A DNA stretch of 64,000 nucleotides from Methylobacterium sp. 17Sr1-1 (GTDB lineage: Bacteria > Pseudomonadota > Alphaproteobacteria > Rhizobiales > Beijerinckiaceae), in the NCBI RefSeq assembly GCF_003173775.1, contig NZ_CP029552.1, positions 5,211,001 through 5,275,000 on the forward strand, given 5' to 3'. The notes under the pieces were generated by a model that saw only the letters and a program-made list of their open reading frames with translations, searched no databases and was not told the origin of the DNA. Each line of letters starts with the position of its first letter. Positions within the stretch are counted from its first letter, which is position 1. Shown here one piece after another: positions 56,239 to 64,000 of this stretch. The translations under genes and the position numbers were made by a program.

Positions 56239-56769
56239 ATGGCTGCGCGCAACGACGGAATCCTGCTCGCCGGGCGGCTGCTCCTGGCCTCGTCCCTGCT
56301 GCCGGCGGCGATCGCGCGGGCGCTCAACCCCTCGGGCTTCGCGCTGACGCTGGCCGGCACCGGCATGCCCTACCCGAACGCGGTCGCGACCGCCTCGGTG
56401 GTGATCGGCCTCTTCGGGCCGCTGCTCCTCGCGCTCGGCCTCGTGCCGCGCCTCGTCGGCCTGGGCCTCGCCCTCCACGCGGTGGTGGCGGGGCTGCTGC
56501 TGCACCGGTTCTGGGAGTTCTCCGGCGCCGTCGCCCGGGTCGAGCAGGAGCTGTTCCTGGCCCAGCTCGGCCTCGCCGCCGGCTTCGTGCTCTACGCCGT
56601 CACCGGTCCGGGCCGCTGGAGCTGGCAGGGCTGGTGGCACGGGGCCGAGCGCGGCGCGATGCCCGCCGGCAAGGCCGCGAAGGAGCCTGCCAGGGATCCC
56701 GCGGCAAAGCCCGCCCGCAAGCGCGCTGCCGCGCCCCGCGGGCCCCGCCCGGCGAAGGCCGCGGCCTGA
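56239..56769 (+). CDS. DoxX-family membrane protein with basic tail
   Basis: 176 residues, four membrane helices: ILLAGRLLLASSLLPAAIAR, VATASVVIGLFGPLLLALGL, LGLALHAVVAGLLLHRFWEF and EQELFLAQLGLAAGFVLYAV. The DoxX fold is linked to respiratory or quinone chemistry but most members are uncharacterised. The last 40 residues (GKAAKEPARDPAAKPARKRA) form a Lys/Ala/Pro tail resembling that of TopA. It follows the exporter gene by 56 bases. Confidence 0.8.
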   Translation: MAARNDGILLAGRLLLASSLLPAAIARALNPSGFALTLAGTGMPYPNAVATASVVIGLFGPLLLALGLVPRLVGLGLALHAVVAGLLLHRFWEFSGAVARVEQELFLAQLGLAAGFVLYAVTGPGRWSWQGWWHGAERGAMPAGKAAKEPARDPAAKPARKRAAAPRGPRPAKAAA

Positions 56770-56820
56770 AGCCGCCACCCGGGCCCGCCGCGCGAGCCCC
56801 CGGACCGGAGGTCGGCCGCG

Positions 56821-57990
56821 TCAGGCCGACATTCGCTGCTCGCCGGCGCGGCGCGGGTTGATGTAGCGGCTCGAGACGTCGCAAGCGACCCCGATCAGCC
56901 GGGCGCGGCCGTCGGGCGCCGTCACCAGGCTGCCGCGAGCGGAGATCCAGCGCACGTGGCCATCGGGGTTGGCAACGCGGTACTGCGCGTCGTAGGTGCC
57001 CTCGCCGCGCAGGGCCGGTTCGAGGCTGGCGAGGACGGCCGGCAGGTCCTCCGGCAGGACCATCGCCAGGAACTCGTCGAGCGGTCCGCTCGTCTGGCCC
57101 ATCAGCCCCTCGCCGAACTCCGAGCAGGTGACCTCCCGGGTCGACGGATCGACGTCCCAGGTCATCATCTCGGCCGCCGCGACAGCGAGGCGCAGCCGCT
57201 CCTCGCTGGTGCGCAGGGCCTCGGCGGCGCGGACCTGCTCGTCGATGTCGGCCATGGTGCCGACCCACTCGCGGATCGCCCCCTCGGTGTTCTCGAGCGG
57301 CACGGCGCGGCCGAGCATCCAGCGGTACTGGCCGTTGCGGTGGCGTACCCGGTAGGTCGCATCGAGCGGAGTCCCGCTCTGGCAGCAGGCCCGCCACAGG
57401 GCCTCGACGCCGGCACGGTCGGCCGGATGCAGGGTGGAGAGCCAGCCGAAGCCCTGAAGTTCGGTATCGTTCAGGCCGGTCCGCGCGCTCAGGCCGAAGG
57501 TCTGGATCAGCTGGCCGTCGGGACTCGAGCGCCATTCCACCGCCGCGCTCGCCTCCACGAGGGCGCGGTAGCGCTGCTCGCTCTCGTGCGCGCCTCCCAC
57601 CGCCGGAACCGTCGACGGACCGGCGGGCGCGGGCGATCCCGCGACCGGCATGATCTGCCGGAAGCTCGGCTCGTAGCGGCCCAGCGGCAGGTCGATGCGC
57701 ACCTCGAGCGGGCAGGCGGGATCGGCGTAGATCTGCTGCAGGACCTGCCGCAGGCGCCGGGCCTCGACCCGCACGATGGCGTCGGTCGCCGGGTCGAAGC
57801 TGGTCGACCGGCCGAGGGCGTCGGTCGCGATGGTGTAGGACTTCAGCAGGCTGCCGCGCCCGGCCAGGCTCTCGCGGACCACGTAGGCGAGGAAGGCCGA
57901 GAGCTGCGGCGATTTCCTCAGCGGCGGCAGGTTCAGCAGAGCGTTCAGGGTAGCGTGGATGTTCTCGGTCCCGATCGCTTCCCGATCCAT
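56821..57990 (-). CDS. Tandem PAS protein with an N-terminal wHTH-like module
   Basis: About 389 residues. Residues about 20-110 (SPQLSAFLAYVVRESLAGRG, SFDPATDAIVRVEARRLRQV, VRIDLPLGRYEPSFR) match a module seen at the front of some alphaproteobacterial adenylate cyclases and TPR proteins. Two PAS domains with PAC ends follow (RYRWMLGRAVPLENT-like QYRWMLGRAVPLENTEGAI; HVRWISARGSLVTAPDGRAR). No kinase, GGDEF or other output domain is present. A GTG at 58065 would lengthen it by 25 residues. It lies next to a LuxR response regulator on the same strand. Confidence 0.75.
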   Translation of the reverse strand: MDREAIGTENIHATLNALLNLPPLRKSPQLSAFLAYVVRESLAGRGSLLKSYTIATDALGRSTSFDPATDAIVRVEARRLRQVLQQIYADPACPLEVRIDLPLGRYEPSFRQIMPVAGSPAPAGPSTVPAVGGAHESEQRYRALVEASAAVEWRSSPDGQLIQTFGLSARTGLNDTELQGFGWLSTLHPADRAGVEALWRACCQSGTPLDATYRVRHRNGQYRWMLGRAVPLENTEGAIREWVGTMADIDEQVRAAEALRTSEERLRLAVAAAEMMTWDVDPSTREVTCSEFGEGLMGQTSGPLDEFLAMVLPEDLPAVLASLEPALRGEGTYDAQYRVANPDGHVRWISARGSLVTAPDGRARLIGVACDVSSRYINPRRAGEQRMSA

Positions 57991-58124
57991 CGCTCGTACC
58001 CACCGTGCCCCGCCACGCGGCCGATCGGAATTCGTCCGCGACGCGCCCTCGCTCCGTTGCGCCACGATTGAGGGTCAATCGATGATGCGAGCGCTTCCCG
58101 CCGGCCGATCCGCCACACCATAAG

Positions 58125-58152
58125 CTGATAAAGCAGCCAATCCCAGTGTCAA
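58125..58152 (-). promoter_or_regulatory. Candidate sigma-70 promoter of the PAS gene
   Basis: On the minus strand TTGACA (58152-58147) is followed after 16 bases by TATCAG (58130-58125). The -35 is a perfect consensus and the -10 is a partial one. The surroundings are AT-rich. The leader to the PAS start would be about 120 bases. Nothing else is evident in the 389-base gap except the tandem repeat at its far end. Confidence 0.5.
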
Positions 58153-58345
58153 GACGTGAACGGTTCCAAGGTAATGACCCAGGGTCAGCATCAGTCAACT
58201 AATTGGCCGCCACAGGCCCGGCGATGACAGGCGACCGGGTTGAATTCGTTTCCCACGCCGCCTTGTGCGCATGGGAATAAAAGGAGCGGCGAAGCGGAAG
58301 TATTGCACGATGTTCTCACCGCGGGCGCTCCATCGGAAACGCCCC

Positions 58346-58396
58346 GTGATCGGCCGCGAGCGTCGATCGGCCGGGAGCCTCAATCGGCCAGGAGCC
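58346..58396. repeat. 17-bp tandem repeat, three copies, over a gene end
   Basis: The units GTGATCGGCCGCGAGCG, TCGATCGGCCGGGAGCC and TCAATCGGCCAGGAGCC lie head to tail. The third contains the stop codon and last codons of the response regulator. Confidence 0.85.
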
Positions 58397-59093
58397 GCGC
58401 CCCCACCACCGCCGCCGCGGCCCGGTTCTGCACCCCGAGGCTGCGCAGGAGCGCCGCCATGTGGACCTTGACGGTGCCCTCGCCGAGCTGGAGCCGCCGG
58501 GCGATCTCCTTGTTCGAGCGCCCCTCGACCAGGAGCGCCAGCACGTCGCGCTGGCGCGGCGTCAGGTCGGGGATGCGCGGCTGGCGCCCGTCCTGGCGCC
58601 CGTCGGGACGCCAGTCCGGCCGGCCGTCGGAGGCGGGGCTGCGCGCTTCGAGCGCCGGGCGCGGGCCGGCGCCGTCGAGCACCGCCAGGGAGGCCGGCAC
58701 GAAGATCTGGCCGTCGAGGATCATGCCCACCGCCCGGGTCAGCTCGGCCGAGCCGATGCCCTTCGGCACGTAGCCGTGGACGCCGACCTCGAGGGCGGTG
58801 AGGATCTTGTTGCGCTCGGTCGAGGCCGAGACCACCGCCACCTTCACCGCCGGGAAGCACTCGCGCACCGCGCTCAGGCTCCCGGGCCCCTCCATGCCGG
58901 GCATCGCGAGGTCGAACAGCGCCAGGGTCACGGCCCCCCGGCGCGTCGAGAGCTGGTCGAGGGCGGCATCGAGGGACCCGGTCTCGACGACCTCGGCGAA
59001 GCCGAAGCTGCGGGTGAGGATCGCCACCACGGCGAGGCGGAAGAAATCGTCGTCATCCGCGATCAAGGCGACTGGCGGAGTCGGTTGGGTCAT
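58380..59093 (-). CDS. LuxR/NarL-family response regulator
   Basis: 237 residues. A receiver domain (1-120) has the acidic pocket IADDDDFFRL, phospho-acceptor Asp61 in LALFDLAMPGMEG and Lys111 in YVPKG. A flexible, repetitive linker (DGRPDWRPDGRQDGRQPR) joins it to a LuxR helix-turn-helix (LTPRQRDVLALLVEGRSNKE, LGEGTVKVHMAALLRSLGVQ). No partner histidine kinase lies nearby; the adjacent PAS protein lacks one. The C-terminus ends at a tandem repeat. Confidence 0.92.
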   Translation of the reverse strand: MTQPTPPVALIADDDDFFRLAVVAILTRSFGFAEVVETGSLDAALDQLSTRRGAVTLALFDLAMPGMEGPGSLSAVRECFPAVKVAVVSASTERNKILTALEVGVHGYVPKGIGSAELTRAVGMILDGQIFVPASLAVLDGAGPRPALEARSPASDGRPDWRPDGRQDGRQPRIPDLTPRQRDVLALLVEGRSNKEIARRLQLGEGTVKVHMAALLRSLGVQNRAAAAVVGARLLAD

Positions 59094-59424
59094 ACCGTGG
59101 CGTCTCTGGAAACGGTCCGTGCGGCAATCATCCTAGAGCAAGTCGGGGGCGCGTGGGTACCCTCCCGACAGGGAACAACTGGCAATATCAACGACCTATC
59201 GCATGGTCCGCGCTGAACCGGGAGTTGGGGCAAGTCGATACCGGATGTCGGACGGCCGACTTCCCGCGCGCGGAAGGGCGCGCGGAAGGGCACGAGCGGG
59301 CGCGGGAGGGCACGGGCCGCGGCCTGCGGCGCGTCACCGCATCGTCACCGGAGGATTCTACGCTGAGGGATGCGTGCATCGAGGCAGGAATCGGGGCAAG
59401 GTCCGATCGGAGACGGGGAGCGCG
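59094..59424. other. Divergent intergenic region
   Basis: 331 bases between the response regulator and the binding protein, without a gene. It contains a short duplicated GCGCGGAAGGGC near 59268-59293 and should hold two divergent promoters; none is clear. Confidence 0.35.
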
Positions 59425-60501
59425 ATGCGCAGGCCGGCATCGTCAGGCGGCCGACGAGCGAGCGGGAGCGGAGGACGGCGCGCGGCCGCCTGCCTCGTCG
59501 CCGGCTTCACGGCATGCGTCGTTGCGTGCCCGGCGCCCGCCGCCGCGGAGCGCACCCGGCTCGTCACCTACACCGCCCTCGAACCCGAGCAGCTCGACCC
59601 GATCCGCCGGGCGATCGAGGCGGCGGTGCCGGAGGTCGAGATCGCCTGGCAGCGCGCCTCGACCGGAATCATCACCGACCGCGTGCTCGCCGAGCGCGCG
59701 GCGCCGCAGGCCGACCTCCTCCTCGGCATCGCGGCCACCAGCCTGCTGCAATTCGAGGCCGCCGACCTCCTCGATCCCTACCGGCCCGCCGGCGTCGAGG
59801 CGCTGCGGCCGTTCTTCCGCGACCCGAGCCCGCCCTACAGCTGGACCGGCATGGACGCCTATCTGGGCGTCATCTGCTTCAACACCGAGGTGGCGGGCCG
59901 GGACCGGATCACGCGCCCGAGCTTCTGGCGCGACCTGCTCGGCCCCGCCCTGAAGGGGCGGATCGTGATGCCGGATCCGGCGGCCTCCGGCACCGGCTAC
60001 CTGCTGGTCGCCGGCTGGCTCCAGACCCTCGGGGAGGAGGCGGGCTGGGCCTACATGGACGCGCTGAACGAGAACGTCGCCGCCTACCTGCCGAGCGGCT
60101 CGGGCCCGTGCCAGGAGGCCGCCGCGGGCCGCGCCGCCGCTGGCCTCTCGCTCGACATGCGGGCCGCCGCCGAGAAGGCGGCGGGCGCGCCCATCGACAT
60201 CGTGGTGCCGGTCGACGGCACCGGCTGGGAGGCGGAGGGCTTCGCGGTCGTGGCCGGCCGGCCGCACCGGGCGCTCGCCCGGCGGGTGGCGGACTGGGCG
60301 GCGAGCCGCGAGGCCAACGCGCTCTACGCCCGCAGCTTCGCCATCGTGGCCTATCCGGGCGTCTCCAGCCCGGGCCCGCTCTACCCGCCCCACGCCGAGG
60401 CGCGGATGATCCGCAACGACCTCGAGTGGATGGCCCGCAACCGGCCCCGCATCCTGGCCGAGTGGCGCCGCCGCTACGGCGCCAAGGTCCGCCGGCCCTG
60501 A
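59425..60501 (+). CDS. ABC transporter substrate-binding protein, iron(III)/AfuA-like
   Basis: 358 residues. Signal region RRAAACLVAGFTACVVACPA is followed by RLVTYTALEPEQLDPIRRAI, QRASTGIITDRVLAERAAPQ ADL-type and WTGMDAYLGVICFNTEVAG, the pattern of ferric-iron or related type 1 binding proteins (FbpA/AfuA, also phosphonate- and spermidine-like). GGGAG precedes the ATG at 59425. No permease or ATPase genes adjoin. The ligand is not proven; the family is broad. Confidence 0.8.
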   Translation: MRRPASSGGRRASGSGGRRAAACLVAGFTACVVACPAPAAAERTRLVTYTALEPEQLDPIRRAIEAAVPEVEIAWQRASTGIITDRVLAERAAPQADLLLGIAATSLLQFEAADLLDPYRPAGVEALRPFFRDPSPPYSWTGMDAYLGVICFNTEVAGRDRITRPSFWRDLLGPALKGRIVMPDPAASGTGYLLVAGWLQTLGEEAGWAYMDALNENVAAYLPSGSGPCQEAAAGRAAAGLSLDMRAAAEKAAGAPIDIVVPVDGTGWEAEGFAVVAGRPHRALARRVADWAASREANALYARSFAIVAYPGVSSPGPLYPPHAEARMIRNDLEWMARNRPRILAEWRRRYGAKVRRP

Positions 60502-60544
60502 TCCACCTGCCCTGATCCACCTGCCCTGATCCACCTGCCCTGAT
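60496..60544. repeat. 14-bp tandem repeat, 3.5 copies, over a stop codon
   Basis: CCCTGATCCACCTG is repeated exactly three times, plus CCCTGAT. The first unit supplies the TGA stop of the binding-protein gene. Since 14 is not a multiple of three, later TGA triplets fall in other frames. Confidence 0.9.
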
Positions 60545-60665
60545 CGGCTCCCGCCGACCGGCGAGGGCGGATCCGGCGCCCGGTCATCTTTCCTTTTCCG
60601 CTGCGCCGTAGCAGACCCGCTCGGGTGGCGGATCTCCCCTCGCGGGACCGCGAGCAGGGAAGCGG

Positions 60666-61577
60666 ATGTATCACGCGGGCAAGGACGGCTGGCTCTTCCT
60701 CACCGGGGGCACCAACGAGGTCGCGGACCAGTACCGGCGGATCCGCCCGATGGACCGGGTGCTGCGCCTGTGGCGCCGGCAGATCCAGCGGCGCATCCGC
60801 CGCTGCCAGGGCCTCGGCAGCCGCTACCTGCACCTGGTGGTGCCCGAGAAGCTCAGCATCTACGAGGACCGCTTCGACGGCCTGACCCTCGACCCGCGCC
60901 TCGGGCCGGCCCGCCGCCTCGGCACCCTGATGCGCTGGTCCTGGCCGGGGCGCCGGGCCTGGATCGACCTCGTCGGGCCGATGCGGGCCCGGCGGGACGA
61001 GAATCTGCACTACCGGACCGACACGCACTGGAACATCCACGGCTGCCTGCTCGCCTACCGGCTGGTCTGCCGGGCCTGCGGCGCCGCCCCGCGCACCGAC
61101 TTCCTGGCGCGGCCGTTCGACGAGTTCGACGCCGTGCTCGACATCGGCAACAAGCTCGACGCGCCGCCCCTCGAGACCGTGCGCAACTACCGGCTCTTCC
61201 GCGATGCCGAGCGGGTCGGCGGCGGCCGCCTCATCGACGCCTACGCCGCCGCCGGCCGCCTCGGCGAGCTGCATAGCGGCGCCCACGCGGTCTACCGCAA
61301 CGCCTCCCCGGAGGCCGATCCCCGCACCCTGGTGCTGTTCGGCGATTCCTGCGCCAACTTCTCCGAGAACGGCCTGACCGCGATGCTGGCCGAGACCTTT
61401 CGCGAGGTCCACTTCATCTGGTCGTCGAGTCTCGACTGGGGCTACATCGAGCGGATCCTGCCCGACATCGTGCTCTGCGAGCAGGTCGAGCGCTTCCTGC
61501 CGCGCGTGCCGGAGGACGATTTCGACCTCGCCTCCGCCGAGGCGGAGCGGCTGGCGGCTCTGGGGGTGGTGGCGTAG
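60666..61577 (+). CDS. AlgX/AlgJ-like SGNH protein
   Basis: 303 residues. The start MYHAGKDGWLFLTGGTNEVA and LHYRTDTHWNIHGCLLAYR (DxHW motif) and the nucleophile VLFGDSCANFSENGL match the SGNH domain of alginate O-acetylation proteins AlgX and AlgJ. They transfer acetyl groups to exopolysaccharide in the periplasm. Here no signal peptide precedes the domain, unlike family members, and no MBOAT partner lies nearby. CAGGGAAG before the ATG supports the start. It could be cytoplasmic or use a start I could not see. Confidence 0.75.
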   Translation: MYHAGKDGWLFLTGGTNEVADQYRRIRPMDRVLRLWRRQIQRRIRRCQGLGSRYLHLVVPEKLSIYEDRFDGLTLDPRLGPARRLGTLMRWSWPGRRAWIDLVGPMRARRDENLHYRTDTHWNIHGCLLAYRLVCRACGAAPRTDFLARPFDEFDAVLDIGNKLDAPPLETVRNYRLFRDAERVGGGRLIDAYAAAGRLGELHSGAHAVYRNASPEADPRTLVLFGDSCANFSENGLTAMLAETFREVHFIWSSSLDWGYIERILPDIVLCEQVERFLPRVPEDDFDLASAEAERLAALGVVA

Positions 61578-61718
61578 GGGCTTGGAGATTCAGGCCGATC
61601 CGCCGGCCTGGCCTGTACGCCGACGCGGCGCCGTACCAAGATGGCCCAGCCGATCGGCGATCCAACACCGTCGAAGAGATCGCCAATACCAAGCAGGACA
61701 TCGCGACTGCGAATGCAA

Positions 61719-61890
61719 CCCCCTTTCCCGGACGACTGCAGCGTCAGGGGAAGGAGATCCGGGATCCAGCATAAGAAGTCGCGAAGCGTCTCTATGTCTG
61801 CAACGTTGCGGAGAGACGGACGCTTCGCGACTCTTTGTGCTGGATCCCGGATCTCCTTCCCCTTCGTTTCAGTCGTTCGGGAAAAGGGGG
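61719..61890. repeat. 172-bp inverted repeat, family C copy 2
   Basis: CCCCTTTCCCGGACGACTGC and GGAAGGAGATCCGGGATCCA open the left arm; GGATCCCGGATCTCCTTCCC and CAGTCGTTCGGGAAAAGGG close the right. The centre has CGCGAAGCGTCTCTATGTCT against AGAGACGGACGCTTCGCG. It is close to the copy at 46883-47052. The remaining parts of the 487-base gap show no gene. Confidence 0.9.
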
Positions 61891-62064
61891 CGAGCTTGCG
61901 CGAGGCGAGGGATCCGCGGGATGCGCTGGCAGGCCACCATCCCGGATCGTACCCGGACGACAGCAATCCACCACCTTCCGGCTTGACGAGAAACTTGCAT
62001 ATGCCACTAATTGCGCGGCGCCGGACCCGCCGGCCGCATTGACGTGAACGAGGAGTGCGGCCCG

Positions 62065-63450
62065 ATGGACGCGCGCACCCACCGCCTGCTCCACGCCCCG
62101 ATCGGCGCGACGCTGCTGCGCCTCGCGGCGCCGAACGTCGTCGTGATGCTGGTCCAGGCCCTGGTCGGGCTGATCGAGACCGCCTTCGTCGCCGGGCTCG
62201 GCACCGATGCGCTCGCCGGCATGGCGCTGGTCTTTCCGGTCCTGATGCTGGTGCAGATGATCTCCGCCGGCGCCATGGGCGGCGGCATCCTGTCGGCGGT
62301 GGCGCGCGCGCTCGGGGCCGGGCGGCGGGCGGAGGCCGATCGGCTGCCGTGGTACGCCGCCGCCATCGCCCTCGTCCTCGGCCTCCTCACGACAGTTCTC
62401 GACCTCGCCTTCGGGCCGGCGCTCTACCGGGCGATGGGGGGCGAGGGCGCCTCGCTCCAGGCGGCCACCACCTATGGGGGCGTGGTCTTCTGCGGCGCTG
62501 TGCTGGTCTGGCTGTTCAATGCGCTCGCGGCGGTGATCCGCGGCACCGGCAACATGGCGCTGCCGGCGATCGTCATCAGCGTCGGCGCCGCCGTGCTGGT
62601 GCCGCTCTCCCCGGCCCTCATCTACGGGGTCGGACCGGTGCCAGGCCTGGGCATCGTCGGCGGCGGCGTCGCGGTGCTGGCCTACTACGCCGCCGGCAGC
62701 CTCGTCTTCGCCCATCATCTCTGGGCCGGGCGCGGCCTGCTGCGGCCCGCTCCCCGCCCGCCGCGTCTCGCCTGGGCGCCCCTGCGCGACATCCTGCGGA
62801 TCGGTGCCGTCTCGTCGATCGTCAGCGCCACCACCAACGTCACCATCGCCGCCGCCACCGCCTTCGCGGGCGCGGCCGGGCCGGCGGCGGTCGCGGGCTA
62901 CGGCACGGGAGCGCGCCTCGAATACCTGCTCGTGCCCCTCGTCTTCGGCCTCGGCGCGCCGATCGGCGCGATGGTCGGCACCTGCATCGGTGCCGGCGAC
63001 CGGGCCCGCGCCCTCAAGGTGGCCTGGACCGGGGCGGCGATCGCCGGGGCGCTGACGGAGGCCATCGGCCTTGCCGCCGCCTTCTGGCCGCTGCCGTTCC
63101 TGAGCCTGTTCGGCCACGACCCGCAGATGCTCGCCACGGGCAGCCGCTACCTCCATCTCGTCGGGCCGTTCTACGGATTCGCCGGGATCGGGCTCGCCCT
63201 CTACTTCGCCTCGCAAGGCGCCGGCCGGGTCGGCTGGCCGCTCGTGGCGGGGCTCGCCCGCATGGCGGTGTCGATCGGCGGCGGCGTCCTGGCCTTGCGC
63301 CTCGGCCTCGGGCTGGACGGGGTCTTCCTCGCGCTCGGCCTCGGGCTCGCCGCCCTCGGGCTCATCAATGCCGGCGCGGTCGCAGCCGGGGTATGGTTTC
63401 GCGGGGAGCGGGCGCCGACGCCCGTCCTCGCCGCAGCGGGAGGGGAGTAG
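62065..63450 (+). CDS. MATE-family efflux transporter
   Basis: 461 residues and twelve membrane segments in two related halves. The first half starts PIGATLLRLAAPNVVVMLVQ and continues LIETAFVAGLGTDALAGMAL; the second LRIGAVSSIVSATTNVTIAA and GAPIGAMVGTCIGAGDRARA. These match the MATE multidrug/toxin export fold. GAGGAG about 9 bases before the ATG at 62065 decides the start; a GTG at 62044 would add seven residues. It overlaps nothing and is followed immediately by the MaoC gene. Confidence 0.9.
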   Translation: MDARTHRLLHAPIGATLLRLAAPNVVVMLVQALVGLIETAFVAGLGTDALAGMALVFPVLMLVQMISAGAMGGGILSAVARALGAGRRAEADRLPWYAAAIALVLGLLTTVLDLAFGPALYRAMGGEGASLQAATTYGGVVFCGAVLVWLFNALAAVIRGTGNMALPAIVISVGAAVLVPLSPALIYGVGPVPGLGIVGGGVAVLAYYAAGSLVFAHHLWAGRGLLRPAPRPPRLAWAPLRDILRIGAVSSIVSATTNVTIAAATAFAGAAGPAAVAGYGTGARLEYLLVPLVFGLGAPIGAMVGTCIGAGDRARALKVAWTGAAIAGALTEAIGLAAAFWPLPFLSLFGHDPQMLATGSRYLHLVGPFYGFAGIGLALYFASQGAGRVGWPLVAGLARMAVSIGGGVLALRLGLGLDGVFLALGLGLAALGLINAGAVAAGVWFRGERAPTPVLAAAGGE

Positions 63451-63451
63451 G

Positions 63452-63907
63452 ATGATGCGGGAGCTGTTCCTCGACGACCTGGCGCCGGGCCAGGTCTACG
63501 GCTCGGGCGAGACCACCGTGACCGAGGCCGACATCGTCCGCTTCGCCGGGGATTTCGATCCGCAGCCCTTCCACCTCGACGCCGAGCGGGCCAAGGCGAC
63601 CTTCTTCGGCGGGCTCGCGGCGAGCGGCTGGCACACCGCGTCGCTCACCATGCGGCTCCTCGTCGGCAGCGAGATGCGGCTCGCCGGCGGCATCATCGGA
63701 GCCGGCATGGACGAGCTGCGCTGGCCCAAGCCCCTGCGCCCGGGCGACACGATCCGGCTCGAGAGCGAGGTGATCGAGGTACGCCCCTCCCGCTCGCGGC
63801 CGAGCCAGGGCCTGGCGAAGGTGCGCACCACGACGTTGAACCAGCACGGCGAGGCGGTGCAGGTGCTGGTGGCGAATCTGCTGGTGGTGCGGCGGCCGGA
63901 GGGGTGA
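63452..63907 (+). CDS. MaoC-like (R)-enoyl-CoA hydratase domain protein
   Basis: 151 residues, hot-dog fold. The hydratase motif is VRFAGDFDPQPFHLDAERAK (catalytic Asp and His) followed by FFGGLAASGWHTASLTMRLL. It hydrates trans-enoyl-CoA or a related acyl thioester. GGAGGGGAG precedes two ATGs (63452 and 63455). It sits one base after the MATE stop, so the pair may share a transcript. Confidence 0.88.
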   Translation: MMRELFLDDLAPGQVYGSGETTVTEADIVRFAGDFDPQPFHLDAERAKATFFGGLAASGWHTASLTMRLLVGSEMRLAGGIIGAGMDELRWPKPLRPGDTIRLESEVIEVRPSRSRPSQGLAKVRTTTLNQHGEAVQVLVANLLVVRRPEG

Positions 63908-63956
63908 GGAGAATTTTACATCGACGGACGGTCTCGACGGTCTTGGCACCCGCCGG

Positions 63957-64000
63957 GTCATTCCGGGGCCGCACAGCGGAGCCCGGGATCCAGAACCGCA
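63957..64000. repeat. Family B REP-like element, cut by the window end
   Basis: GTCATTCCGGGGCCGCACAG and GGAGCCCGGGATCCAGAACC match the left arm at 7078. The mirrored arm presumably lies beyond the window. Confidence 0.75.

Overview
The window is GC-rich chromosomal DNA from an alphaproteobacterium, most likely Hyphomicrobiales and probably Methylobacteriaceae. This is inferred from gene content (methylmalonyl-CoA mutase small subunit, DUF6481 protein, BoxR-type regulator, cold-shock and GatCAB genes of alphaproteobacterial type) and from the many mirrored intergenic repeats. No rRNA, tRNA, CRISPR array, prophage or insertion-sequence transposase was seen.

Layout. 1-7 kb: end of uppP, methylmalonyl-CoA mutase small subunit, DNA polymerase III chi, a secreted S10 carboxypeptidase, a lipoprotein, and an OpgC-like acyltransferase overlapping an SGNH hydrolase. 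7-12.2 kb: an orphan TAXI binding protein, then a cobalamin riboswitch leading a three-gene overlapping operon (TonB-dependent receptor, 79-residue recombinase-tail-like protein, DUF1624 membrane protein). 12.2-16 kb: repeats, small stress-type proteins, cspA and an old-yellow-enzyme oxidoreductase. 16-33.5 kb is housekeeping: gatB, gatA, gatC, a UPF0173 hydrolase, ruvX, topA, pyrB, a DUF559 protein, a dihydroorotase homologue lacking metal ligands, plsY, dprA, a TrmN6-like methylase, DUF2007, a polyprenyl diphosphate synthase and ispE. 33.5-42.4 kb: a large TPR protein, a chemoreceptor, and an RND efflux pump with its lipoprotein adaptor. 43-46.8 kb: a PcaF-type thiolase, a BoxR-type regulator and arabinose-5-phosphate isomerase. 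47-54.6 kb: NTF2-like protein, FMN reductase, TRAP permease pair without a binding protein, GST, ModA, carbonic anhydrase and a diguanylate cyclase. 54.9-64 kb: Bcr/CflA exporter, DoxX, PAS sensor-like protein, LuxR response regulator, iron-type binding protein, AlgX/AlgJ-like SGNH protein, MATE exporter and MaoC dehydratase.

Themes. Cobalamin appears twice: as riboswitch ligand and as cofactor of the mutase family. The riboswitch operon is the best candidate for something undescribed, because a siderophore-type receptor, a tiny DNA-binding-like protein and a membrane acyltransferase-like protein are tied together by 4-base overlaps. The pyrimidine region pairs PyrB with a probably inactive PyrC homologue, with a nuclease-fold gene inserted between them. 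At least three families of long inverted repeats occupy most larger intergenic gaps. Short tandem duplications sit exactly at the ends of several genes.
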